A stretch of DNA of 64,000 bases, taken from Tupaia tana. Its lineage: Eukaryota > Chordata > Mammalia > Scandentia > Tupaiidae. Below the pieces are notes generated by a model. That model did not search any database. It saw nothing but the letters and a program-made list of their open reading frames with translations, and was not told the origin of the DNA. The stretch spans positions 186,001 through 250,000 of the forward strand of contig JAKSZU010000163.1 in the NCBI GenBank assembly GCA_026018925.1. The letters are read 5' to 3'. The translations under genes were made by a program, and so were the position numbers. This document shows positions 53,122 to 63,157 of the stretch, piece after piece (within the stretch, counting starts at the first letter, position 1; every line of letters starts with the position of its first letter).

Positions 53122-55835
53122 TCCCAGGCAGGAGAGTTGAGCCATTCTCTGAGAAGATTCCACATGGATACCGGGAACTAGATATTTCAGGGCACAGGCG
53201 AAATGAAGATTTTCTACTCATAATTCAGCCTCCAGCAAGCAAAGCTAGTGTGGTAGGGAGCCCCTCTGGCCTTCTATCCCTGTCTCTGTGTCTCTGAGGT
53301 CTCTGTCTCTCTCTGCTCCTGTCTCCACAAATTTTTTTGGTAATTTTTCCTTTTTACGATTTTTTTAATGGTAGAATTTCTCTCTGGCTCTCAGCTCCAT
53401 CTTTTGTTTTGTTAATAAGCCCTTCTGCTCCTTTCTCCCAGGCAGGAGAGTTGAGCCATTCTCTGAGAAGATTCCACATGGATACTGGGAACTACATATT
53501 TCAGGGCACAGGCGAAATGAAGATTTTCTACTCATAATTCAGCCTCCAGCAAGCAAAGCTAGTGTGGTAGGGAGCCCCTCTGGCCTTCTATCTCTGTTTC
53601 TGTGTCTCTGAGGTCTCTGTCTCTCTCTGCTCCTTTCTCCTCATTTTTTTTTGGTAATTTTTCCTTTTTACGGTTTTTTTAAAGGTAGAATTTCTCTCTG
53701 GCTCTCAGCTCCATCTTTTGTTTTGTTAATAAGCCCTTCTGCTCCTTTCTCCCAGGCAGGAGAGTTGAGCCATTCTCTGAGAAGATTCCACATGGATACC
53801 GGGAACTAGATATTTCAGGGCACAGGCGAAATGAAGATTTTCTACTCATAATTCAGCTTCCAGCAAGCAATGCTAGTGTGGTAGGGAGCCCCTCTGGCCT
53901 TCTATCCCTGTCTCTGTGTCTCTGAGGTCTCTGTCTCTCTCTGCTCCTGTCTCCACAAATTTTTTTGGTAATTTTTCCTTTTTACGATTTTTTTAAAAGT
54001 AGAATTTCTCTCTGGCTCTCTGCTCCATCTTTTGTTTTGTTAATAAGCCCTTCTGCTCCTTTCTCCCAGGCAGGAGAGTTGAGTCATTCTCTGAGAAGAT
54101 TCCACATGGATACTGGGAACTAGATATTTCAGGGAACAGGCGAAATGAAGATTTTCTACTCATAATTCAGACTCCAGCAAGCAAAGCTAGTGTGGAAGGG
54201 AGCCCCTCTGGCCTTCTATCCCTGTCTCTGTGTCTCTGAGGTCTCTGTTTCTCTCTGCTCCTGTCTACTCATTTTTTTTTGGTAATTTTTCCTTTTTACG
54301 ATTTTTTTAAAGGTAGAATTACTCTCTGGCTCTCAGCTCCATCTTTTCTTTTGTTAATAAGCCCTTCTGCTCCTTTCTCTCAGGCAGGAGAGTTGAGCCA
54401 TTCTCTGAGAAGTTTGCACATGGATACTGGAAACTAGATATTTCAGGGCACAGGCGGAATGAAGAATTTCTTCTCATAATTCAGACTCCAGCAAGCAAAG
54501 CTAGTGTGGTAGGGAGCCCCTCTGGCCTTCTATCCCTGTCTCTGTGTCTCTGAGGTCTCTGTCTCTCTCTGCTCCTGTCTCCTCCTATTTTTTTGGTAAT
54601 TTTTCCTTTTTACGATTTTTTTAAAGGTAGAATTTCTCTCTGGCTCTCAGCTCCATCTTTTGTTTTGTTAATAAGCCCTTCTGCTCCTTTCTCCCAGGCA
54701 GGAGAGTTGAGCCATTCTCTGAGAAGATTCCACATGGATACAGGGAACTAGATATTTCAGGGCACAGGCGAAATGAAGATTTTCTACTTATAATTCAGCC
54801 TCCAGCAAGCAAAGCTAGTGTGGTAGGGAGCCCCTCTGGCCTTCTATCCCTGTCTCTGTGTCTCTGAGGTCTCTGTCTCTCTCTGGTCCTGTCTCCTCAA
54901 TTTTTTTGGTAATTTTTCCTTTTTACGATTTTTTTAAAGGTACAATTTCTCTCTGGCTCTCAGCTCCATCTTTTGTTTTCTTAATAAGCCCTTCTCCTTT
55001 CTCCCAGGCAGGAGAGTTGAGCCATTCTCTGAGAAGTTTCCACATGGATACTGGGAACTACTATTTCAAGGCACAGGCGAAATGAAGATTTTCTACTCAT
55101 AATTCAGCCTCCAGCAAGCAAAGCTAGTGTGGTAGGGAGCCCCTCTGGCCTTCTATCCCTGTCTCTGTGTCTCTGAGGTCTCTGTCTCTCTCTGCTCCAG
55201 TCTCCTCATTTTTTTTTGGTAATTTTTCCTTTTTACGATTTTTTTAAAGGTAGAATTTCTCTCTGGCTCTCAGCTCCATCTTTTGTTTTGTTAATAAGCC
55301 CTTCTGCTCCTTTCTCCCAGGCAGGAGAGTTGAGCCATTCTCTGAGAAGATTCCACATGGATACTGGGAACTAGATATTTCTGGGCACAGGCGAAATGAA
55401 GATTTTCTACTCATAATTCAGCCTCCAGCAAGCAAAGCTAGTGTGGTAGGGAGCCCCTCTGGCCTTCTATCCCTGTTTCTGTGTCTCTGAGGTCTCTGTC
55501 TCTCTCTGCTCCTTTCTCCTCATTTTTTTTGGTAATTTTTCCTTTTTACGGTTTTTTTAAAGGTAGAATTTCTCTCTGGCTCTCAGCTCCATCTTTTGTT
55601 TTGTTAATAAGCCCTTCTGCTCCTTTCTCCCAGGCAGGAGAGTTGAGCCATTCTCTGAGAAGATTCCACATGGATACTGGGAACTAGATATTTCAGGGCA
55701 CAGGCGAAAGGAAGATTTTCTACTCATAATTCTGCCTCCAGCAAGCAAAGCTAGTGTGGTAGGGAGCCCCTCTGGCCTTCTATCCCTGTCTCTGTGTCTC
55801 TGAGGTCTCTGTCTCTCTCTGCTCCTGTCTCCTCA

Positions 55836-55871
55836 TTTTTTTTGGTAATTTTTCCTTTTTACGATTTTTTT
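55836..55871 (+). other. Spaced T-tracts (possible curved, nucleosome-poor DNA)
   Basis: Four T runs of 8, 5, 5 and 7 lie at 55,836-55,843, 55,849-55,853, 55,856-55,860 and 55,865-55,871, with centres about 11.5, 7 and 10 bp apart. The first run varies in length between monomers (about 6 to 12 T). Runs of A/T near helical spacing are known to curve DNA and stiff poly-T disfavours nucleosomes; whether this one does is inference. The block recurs in every monomer. Confidence 0.55.
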
Positions 55872-55916
55872 AAAGGTAGAATTTCTCTCTGGCTCTCAGC
55901 TCCATCTTTTGTTTTG

Positions 55917-55946
55917 TTAATAAGCCCTTCTGCTCCTTTCTCCCAG
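55917..55946 (+). other. 3' splice-acceptor-like string in each monomer
   Basis: TTAAT at 55,917-55,921 fits the loose branch-point pattern yUnAy. It is followed by a pyrimidine-rich run (55,925-55,944, two non-consecutive G's at most) and CAG at 55,944-55,946, then G. The candidate branch A at 55,920 is 26 nt from the final G, a normal distance. There is no AG between them apart from the one in taag just after the branch site. Almost every monomer keeps this string. Whether any transcript uses it is unknown; low sequence complexity could produce it by chance. Confidence 0.35.
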
Positions 55947-55970
55947 GCAGGAGAGTTGAGCCATTCTCTG

Positions 55971-55980
55971 GGAAGATTCC
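55971..55980 (+). promoter_or_regulatory. Two-unit heat-shock-element-like core (GAAnnTTC)
   Basis: The bases fit nGAAnnTTCn, two inverted units of the heat-shock factor binding pattern. Both common monomer variants at this place, gaagattcc and gaagtttcc, keep GAA-nn-TTC. Strong HSF sites normally need three or more units and only two are in phase here. Chance is quite possible; it is listed because it recurs about 200 times. Confidence 0.2.
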
Positions 55981-58139
55981 ACATGGATACTGGGAACTAG
56001 ATATTTCAGGGCACAGGCGAAATGAAGATTTTCTACTCATAATTCAGCCTCCAGCAAGCAAAGCTAGTGTGGTAGGGAGCCCCTCTGGCCTTCTGTCCCT
56101 GTTTCTGTGTCTCTGAGGTCTCTGTCTCTCTCTGCTCCTGTCTCTTCATTTTTTTTTGGTAATTTTTTCTTTTTACGATTTTTTTAAAGGTAGAATTTCT
56201 CTCTGGCTCTCAGCTCCATCTTTTGTTTTGTTAATAAGCCCTTCTGCTCCTTTCTCCCAGGCAGGAGAGTTGAGCCATTCTCTGAGAAGATTCCACATGG
56301 ATACTGGGAACTAGATATTTCAGGGCACAGTCGAAATGAAGATTTTCTACTCATAATTCACCCTCCAGCAAGCAAAGCTAGTGTGGTAGGGAGCCCCTCT
56401 GGCCTTCTATCCCTGTCTCTGTGTCTCTGAGGTCTCTGTCTCTCTCTGCTCCTCTCTTCATATTTTTTTTTGGTAATTTTTTCTTTTTACGATTTTTTAA
56501 AGGTAGAATTTCTCTTTGGCTCTCAGCTCCATCTTTTGTTTTGTTAATAAGCCCTTCTGCTCCTTTCTCCCAGGCAGGAGAGTTGAGCCATTCTCTGAGA
56601 AGATTCCACATGGATGCCGGGAACTAGATATTTCAGGGCACAGGCGAAATGAAGATTTTCTACTTATAATTCAGCTTCCAGCAAGCAAAGCTTAGTGTGG
56701 TAGGGAGCCCCTCTGGCCTTCTATCCCTGTCTCTGTGTCTCTGAGGTCTCTGTCTCTCTCTGCTCCTGTCTCCTCATTTTTTTTTTGGTAATTTTTCCTT
56801 TTTACGATTTTTTTAAAAGTAGAATTTCTCTCTGGCTCTCAGCTCCATCTTTTGTTTTGTTAATAAGACCTTCTGCTCCTTTCTCCCAGGCAGGAGAGTT
56901 GAGCCATTCTCTGAGAAGATTCCACATGGATACTGGGAAATAGATATTTCAGGGAACAGGCGAAATGAAGATTTTCTACTCATAATTCAGACTCCAGCAA
57001 GCAAAGCTAGTGTGGAAGGGAGCCCCTCTGGCCTTCTATCCCTGTCTCTGTGTCTCTGAGGTCTCTGTTTCTCTCTGCTCCTGTCTCCTCATATTTTTTT
57101 GGTAATTTTTCCTTTTTACGATTTTTTAAAGGTAGAATTTCTCTCTGGCTCTCAGCTCCATCTTTTGTTTTGTTAATAAGCCCTTCTGCTCCTTTCTCCC
57201 AGGCAGGAGAGTTGAGTCATTCTCTGAGAAGATTCCACATGGATACTGGGAACTAGATATTTCAGGGCACAGGCGAAATGAAGATTTTCTACTCATAATT
57301 CAGCCTCCAGCAAGCAAAGCTAGTGTGGTAGGGAGCCCCTCTGGCCTTCTATCCCAGTCTATGTGCCTCTGAGGTCTCTGTCTCTCTCTGCTCCTGTCTC
57401 CTCATTTTTTTTTTGGTAATTTTTCCTTTTTACGATTTTTTTAAAGGTAGAATTTCTCTCTGGCTCTCAGCTCCATCTTTTGTTTTGTTAATAAGCCCTT
57501 CTGCTCCTTTCTCCCAGGCAGGAGAGTTGAGCCATTCTCTGAGAAGATTCCACATGGATACTGGGAACTACATATTTCAGGGCACAGGCGAAATGAAGAT
57601 TTTCTACTCATAATTCAGCCTCCAGCAAGCAAAGCTAGTGTGGTAGGGAGCCCCTCTGGCCTTCTATCTCTGTTTCTGTGTCTCTGAGGTCTCTGTCTCT
57701 CTCTGCTCCTTTCTCCTCATTTTTTTTTGGTAATTTTTCCTTTTTACGGTTTTTTTAAAGGTAGAATTTCTCTCTGGCTCTCAGCTCCATCTTTTGTTTT
57801 GTTAATAAGCCCTTCTGCTCCTTTCTCCCAGGCAGGAGATTTGAGCCATTCTCTGAGAAGATTCCACATGGATACTGGGAACTAGATATTTCAGGGCACA
57901 GGCGAAATGAAGATTTTCTACTCATAATTCAGCCTCCAGCAAGCAAAGTTAGTGTGGTAGGGAGCCCCTCTGGCCTTCTATCCCTGTCTCTGTGTCTCTG
58001 AGGTCTCTGTCTCTCTCTGCTCCTGTCTCCTCATATTTTTTTGGTAATTTTTTCTTTTTACGATTTTTTTAAAGGTAGAATTTCTCTCTGGCTCTCAGCT
58101 CCATCTTTTGTTTTGTTAATAAGCCCTTCTGCTCCTTTC

Positions 58140-58247
58140 CCCCAGGCAGGAGAGTTGAGCCATTCTCTGAGAAGATTCCACATGGATACCGGGAACTAGA
58201 TATTTCAGGGCACAGGCGAAATGAAGATTTTCTACTCATAATTCAGC
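58140..58247. other. Junction of the 16-monomer tandem duplication
   Basis: On the left, ctttcccccagg matches the right copy's end but not 53,119-53,122 (ctttctcccagg). On the right, cagcctccagc matches the block's start at 53,226 but not 63,262 (cagcttccagc). The roughly 107 bp between are identical at all three places, so the crossover lies within them. Confidence 0.8.
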
Positions 58248-61200
58248 CTCCAGCAAGCAAAGCTAGTGTGGTAGGGAGCCCCTCTGGCCTTCTATCCCTG
58301 TCTCTGTGTCTCTGAGGTCTCTGTCTCTCTCTGCTCCTGTCTCCACAAATTTTTTTGGTAATTTTTCCTTTTTACGATTTTTTTAATGGTAGAATTTCTC
58401 TCTGGCTCTCAGCTCCATCTTTTGTTTTGTTAATAAGCCCTTCTGCTCCTTTCTCCCAGGCAGGAGAGTTGAGCCATTCTCTGAGAAGATTCCACATGGA
58501 TACTGGGAACTACATATTTCAGGGCACAGGCGAAATGAAGATTTTCTACTCATAATTCAGCCTCCAGCAAGCAAAGCTAGTGTGGTAGGGAGCCCCTCTG
58601 GCCTTCTATCTCTGTTTCTGTGTCTCTGAGGTCTCTGTCTCTCTCTGCTCCTTTCTCCTCATTTTTTTTTGGTAATTTTTCCTTTTTACGGTTTTTTTAA
58701 AGGTAGAATTTCTCTCTGGCTCTCAGCTCCATCTTTTGTTTTGTTAATAAGCCCTTCTGCTCCTTTCTCCCAGGCAGGAGAGTTGAGCCATTCTCTGAGA
58801 AGATTCCACATGGATACCGGGAACTAGATATTTCAGGGCACAGGCGAAATGAAGATTTTCTACTCATAATTCAGCTTCCAGCAAGCAATGCTAGTGTGGT
58901 AGGGAGCCCCTCTGGCCTTCTATCCCTGTCTCTGTGTCTCTGAGGTCTCTGTCTCTCTCTGCTCCTGTCTCCACAAATTTTTTTGGTAATTTTTCCTTTT
59001 TACGATTTTTTTAAAAGTAGAATTTCTCTCTGGCTCTCTGCTCCATCTTTTGTTTTGTTAATAAGCCCTTCTGCTCCTTTCTCCCAGGCAGGAGAGTTGA
59101 GTCATTCTCTGAGAAGATTCCACATGGATACTGGGAACTAGATATTTCAGGGAACAGGCGAAATGAAGATTTTCTACTCATAATTCAGACTCCAGCAAGC
59201 AAAGCTAGTGTGGAAGGGAGCCCCTCTGGCCTTCTATCCCTGTCTCTGTGTCTCTGAGGTCTCTGTTTCTCTCTGCTCCTGTCTACTCATTTTTTTTTGG
59301 TAATTTTTCCTTTTTACGATTTTTTTAAAGGTAGAATTACTCTCTGGCTCTCAGCTCCATCTTTTCTTTTGTTAATAAGCCCTTCTGCTCCTTTCTCTCA
59401 GGCAGGAGAGTTGAGCCATTCTCTGAGAAGTTTGCACATGGATACTGGAAACTAGATATTTCAGGGCACAGGCGGAATGAAGAATTTCTTCTCATAATTC
59501 AGACTCCAGCAAGCAAAGCTAGTGTGGTAGGGAGCCCCTCTGGCCTTCTATCCCTGTCTCTGTGTCTCTGAGGTCTCTGTCTCTCTCTGCTCCTGTCTCC
59601 TCCTATTTTTTTGGTAATTTTTCCTTTTTACGATTTTTTTAAAGGTAGAATTTCTCTCTGGCTCTCAGCTCCATCTTTTGTTTTGTTAATAAGCCCTTCT
59701 GCTCCTTTCTCCCAGGCAGGAGAGTTGAGCCATTCTCTGAGAAGATTCCACATGGATACAGGGAACTAGATATTTCAGGGCACAGGCGAAATGAAGATTT
59801 TCTACTTATAATTCAGCCTCCAGCAAGCAAAGCTAGTGTGGTAGGGAGCCCCTCTGGCCTTCTATCCCTGTCTCTGTGTCTCTGAGGTCTCTGTCTCTCT
59901 CTGGTCCTGTCTCCTCAATTTTTTTGGTAATTTTTCCTTTTTACGATTTTTTTAAAGGTACAATTTCTCTCTGGCTCTCAGCTCCATCTTTTGTTTTCTT
60001 AATAAGCCCTTCTCCTTTCTCCCAGGCAGGAGAGTTGAGCCATTCTCTGAGAAGTTTCCACATGGATACTGGGAACTACTATTTCAAGGCACAGGCGAAA
60101 TGAAGATTTTCTACTCATAATTCAGCCTCCAGCAAGCAAAGCTAGTGTGGTAGGGAGCCCCTCTGGCCTTCTATCCCTGTCTCTGTGTCTCTGAGGTCTC
60201 TGTCTCTCTCTGCTCCAGTCTCCTCATTTTTTTTTGGTAATTTTTCCTTTTTACGATTTTTTTAAAGGTAGAATTTCTCTCTGGCTCTCAGCTCCATCTT
60301 TTGTTTTGTTAATAAGCCCTTCTGCTCCTTTCTCCCAGGCAGGAGAGTTGAGCCATTCTCTGAGAAGATTCCACATGGATACTGGGAACTAGATATTTCT
60401 GGGCACAGGCGAAATGAAGATTTTCTACTCATAATTCAGCCTCCAGCAAGCAAAGCTAGTGTGGTAGGGAGCCCCTCTGGCCTTCTATCCCTGTTTCTGT
60501 GTCTCTGAGGTCTCTGTCTCTCTCTGCTCCTTTCTCCTCATTTTTTTTGGTAATTTTTCCTTTTTACGGTTTTTTTAAAGGTAGAATTTCTCTCTGGCTC
60601 TCAGCTCCATCTTTTGTTTTGTTAATAAGCCCTTCTGCTCCTTTCTCCCAGGCAGGAGAGTTGAGCCATTCTCTGAGAAGATTCCACATGGATACTGGGA
60701 ACTAGATATTTCAGGGCACAGGCGAAAGGAAGATTTTCTACTCATAATTCTGCCTCCAGCAAGCAAAGCTAGTGTGGTAGGGAGCCCCTCTGGCCTTCTA
60801 TCCCTGTCTCTGTGTCTCTGAGGTCTCTGTCTCTCTCTGCTCCTGTCTCCTCATTTTTTTTGGTAATTTTTCCTTTTTACGATTTTTTTAAAGGTAGAAT
60901 TTCTCTCTGGCTCTCAGCTCCATCTTTTGTTTTGTTAATAAGCCCTTCTGCTCCTTTCTCCCAGGCAGGAGAGTTGAGCCATTCTCTGGGAAGATTCCAC
61001 ATGGATACTGGGAACTAGATATTTCAGGGCACAGGCGAAATGAAGATTTTCTACTCATAATTCAGCCTCCAGCAAGCAAAGCTAGTGTGGTAGGGAGCCC
61101 CTCTGGCCTTCTGTCCCTGTTTCTGTGTCTCTGAGGTCTCTGTCTCTCTCTGCTCCTGTCTCTTCATTTTTTTTTGGTAATTTTTTCTTTTTACGATTTT

Positions 61201-63157
61201 TTTAAAGGTAGAATTTCTCTCTGGCTCTCAGCTCCATCTTTTGTTTTGTTAATAAGCCCTTCTGCTCCTTTCTCCCAGGCAGGAGAGTTGAGCCATTCTC
61301 TGAGAAGATTCCACATGGATACTGGGAACTAGATATTTCAGGGCACAGTCGAAATGAAGATTTTCTACTCATAATTCACCCTCCAGCAAGCAAAGCTAGT
61401 GTGGTAGGGAGCCCCTCTGGCCTTCTATCCCTGTCTCTGTGTCTCTGAGGTCTCTGTCTCTCTCTGCTCCTCTCTTCATATTTTTTTTTGGTAATTTTTT
61501 CTTTTTACGATTTTTTAAAGGTAGAATTTCTCTTTGGCTCTCAGCTCCATCTTTTGTTTTGTTAATAAGCCCTTCTGCTCCTTTCTCCCAGGCAGGAGAG
61601 TTGAGCCATTCTCTGAGAAGATTCCACATGGATGCCGGGAACTAGATATTTCAGGGCACAGGCGAAATGAAGATTTTCTACTTATAATTCAGCTTCCAGC
61701 AAGCAAAGCTTAGTGTGGTAGGGAGCCCCTCTGGCCTTCTATCCCTGTCTCTGTGTCTCTGAGGTCTCTGTCTCTCTCTGCTCCTGTCTCCTCATTTTTT
61801 TTTTGGTAATTTTTCCTTTTTACGATTTTTTTAAAAGTAGAATTTCTCTCTGGCTCTCAGCTCCATCTTTTGTTTTGTTAATAAGACCTTCTGCTCCTTT
61901 CTCCCAGGCAGGAGAGTTGAGCCATTCTCTGAGAAGATTCCACATGGATACTGGGAAATAGATATTTCAGGGAACAGGCGAAATGAAGATTTTCTACTCA
62001 TAATTCAGACTCCAGCAAGCAAAGCTAGTGTGGAAGGGAGCCCCTCTGGCCTTCTATCCCTGTCTCTGTGTCTCTGAGGTCTCTGTTTCTCTCTGCTCCT
62101 GTCTCCTCATATTTTTTTGGTAATTTTTCCTTTTTACGATTTTTTAAAGGTAGAATTTCTCTCTGGCTCTCAGCTCCATCTTTTGTTTTGTTAATAAGCC
62201 CTTCTGCTCCTTTCTCCCAGGCAGGAGAGTTGAGTCATTCTCTGAGAAGATTCCACATGGATACTGGGAACTAGATATTTCAGGGCACAGGCGAAATGAA
62301 GATTTTCTACTCATAATTCAGCCTCCAGCAAGCAAAGCTAGTGTGGTAGGGAGCCCCTCTGGCCTTCTATCCCAGTCTATGTGCCTCTGAGGTCTCTGTC
62401 TCTCTCTGCTCCTGTCTCCTCATTTTTTTTTTGGTAATTTTTCCTTTTTACGATTTTTTTAAAGGTAGAATTTCTCTCTGGCTCTCAGCTCCATCTTTTG
62501 TTTTGTTAATAAGCCCTTCTGCTCCTTTCTCCCAGGCAGGAGAGTTGAGCCATTCTCTGAGAAGATTCCACATGGATACTGGGAACTACATATTTCAGGG
62601 CACAGGCGAAATGAAGATTTTCTACTCATAATTCAGCCTCCAGCAAGCAAAGCTAGTGTGGTAGGGAGCCCCTCTGGCCTTCTATCTCTGTTTCTGTGTC
62701 TCTGAGGTCTCTGTCTCTCTCTGCTCCTTTCTCCTCATTTTTTTTTGGTAATTTTTCCTTTTTACGGTTTTTTTAAAGGTAGAATTTCTCTCTGGCTCTC
62801 AGCTCCATCTTTTGTTTTGTTAATAAGCCCTTCTGCTCCTTTCTCCCAGGCAGGAGAGTTGAGCCATTCTCTGAGAAGATTCCACATGGATACTGGGAAC
62901 TAGATATTTCAGGGCACAGGCGAAATGAAGATTTTCTACTCATAATTCAGCCTCCAGCAAGCAAAGTTAGTGTGGTAGGGAGCCCCTCTGGCCTTCTATC
63001 CCTGTCTCTGTGTCTCTGAGGTCTCTGTCTCTCTCTGCTCCTGTCTCCTCATATTTTTTTGGTAATTTTTTCTTTTTACGATTTTTTTAAAGGTAGAATT
63101 TCTCTCTGGCTCTCAGCTCCATCTTTTGTTTTGTTAATAAGCCCTTCTGCTCCTTTC
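58140..63157. repeat. 16-monomer block, right copy (5,018 bp)
   Basis: Follows the left copy directly. Its end carries the ctttcccccagg variant (near 63,157), as the left copy does near 58,139. Beyond about 63,265 the sequence departs (cagcttcc and tacggagc instead of cagcctcc and tagggagc). Confidence 0.92.

Larger units (their letters stand above)
55786..56098 (+). repeat. Representative 313-bp monomer (anatomy of the unit)
   Basis: This copy is close to the apparent consensus; an uncommon base is the g at 55,971 (most copies have a). Order of parts: CT-rich stretch of about 50 bp (55,786-55,835); four T-tracts (55,836-55,871); aaaggtagaatttctctctg; a second pyrimidine-rich segment leading to ttgttaataag; a 20-nt pyrimidine-rich run (55,925-55,944) ending in cag (55,944-55,946); gcaggagagttgagcc; a ttctctgagaag-type near-palindrome with an adjoining gattcc; gggaactagatatttcag; ggcgaaatgaagatt; cagcctccagcaagcaaagc; and gggagcccctctggccttct. 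My count gives roughly A 61, C 78, G 61, T 114 per 314 bp. The only two CpGs are in acgat and ggcgaa. Since 313 is not divisible by 3, reading frame shifts with every monomer, arguing against a coding role. Confidence 0.95.
53122..58139. repeat. 16-monomer block, left copy (5,018 bp)
   Basis: Landmarks recur exactly 5,018 bp downstream with no change in offset: 53,337 to 58,355, 54,858 to 59,876, 55,481 to 60,499, 56,421 to 61,439 and 57,050 to 62,068. Rare shared marks include the shortened cccttctcctttctccc, gaactactatttcaagg, ctctgctccagtctcc and attcaccctcc. The one substitution I noticed is T at 57,840 against G at 62,858. The exact edge may lie anywhere in 53,122-53,229. Confidence 0.92.

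Noticed and set aside
55786-55835. Simple (TC)n microsatellite as a separate element
   Set aside because: The CT-rich stretch is a fixed part of each monomer and does not expand independently; it is interrupted by conserved G's and gagg.
55786-56098. Retroviral LTR origin of the monomer (pyrimidine-rich, AATAAA-like aataag, tg-rich start)
   Set aside because: No terminal TG...CA with target duplications, no primer-binding site, TATA box or internal retroviral genes; the resemblance is compositional only.
55786-56098. Monomer as an internal dimer of about 157 bp
   Set aside because: Apart from general CT-richness (tctctctggctctcagctcc resembles tctctctctgctcctgtctc) the two halves do not align.
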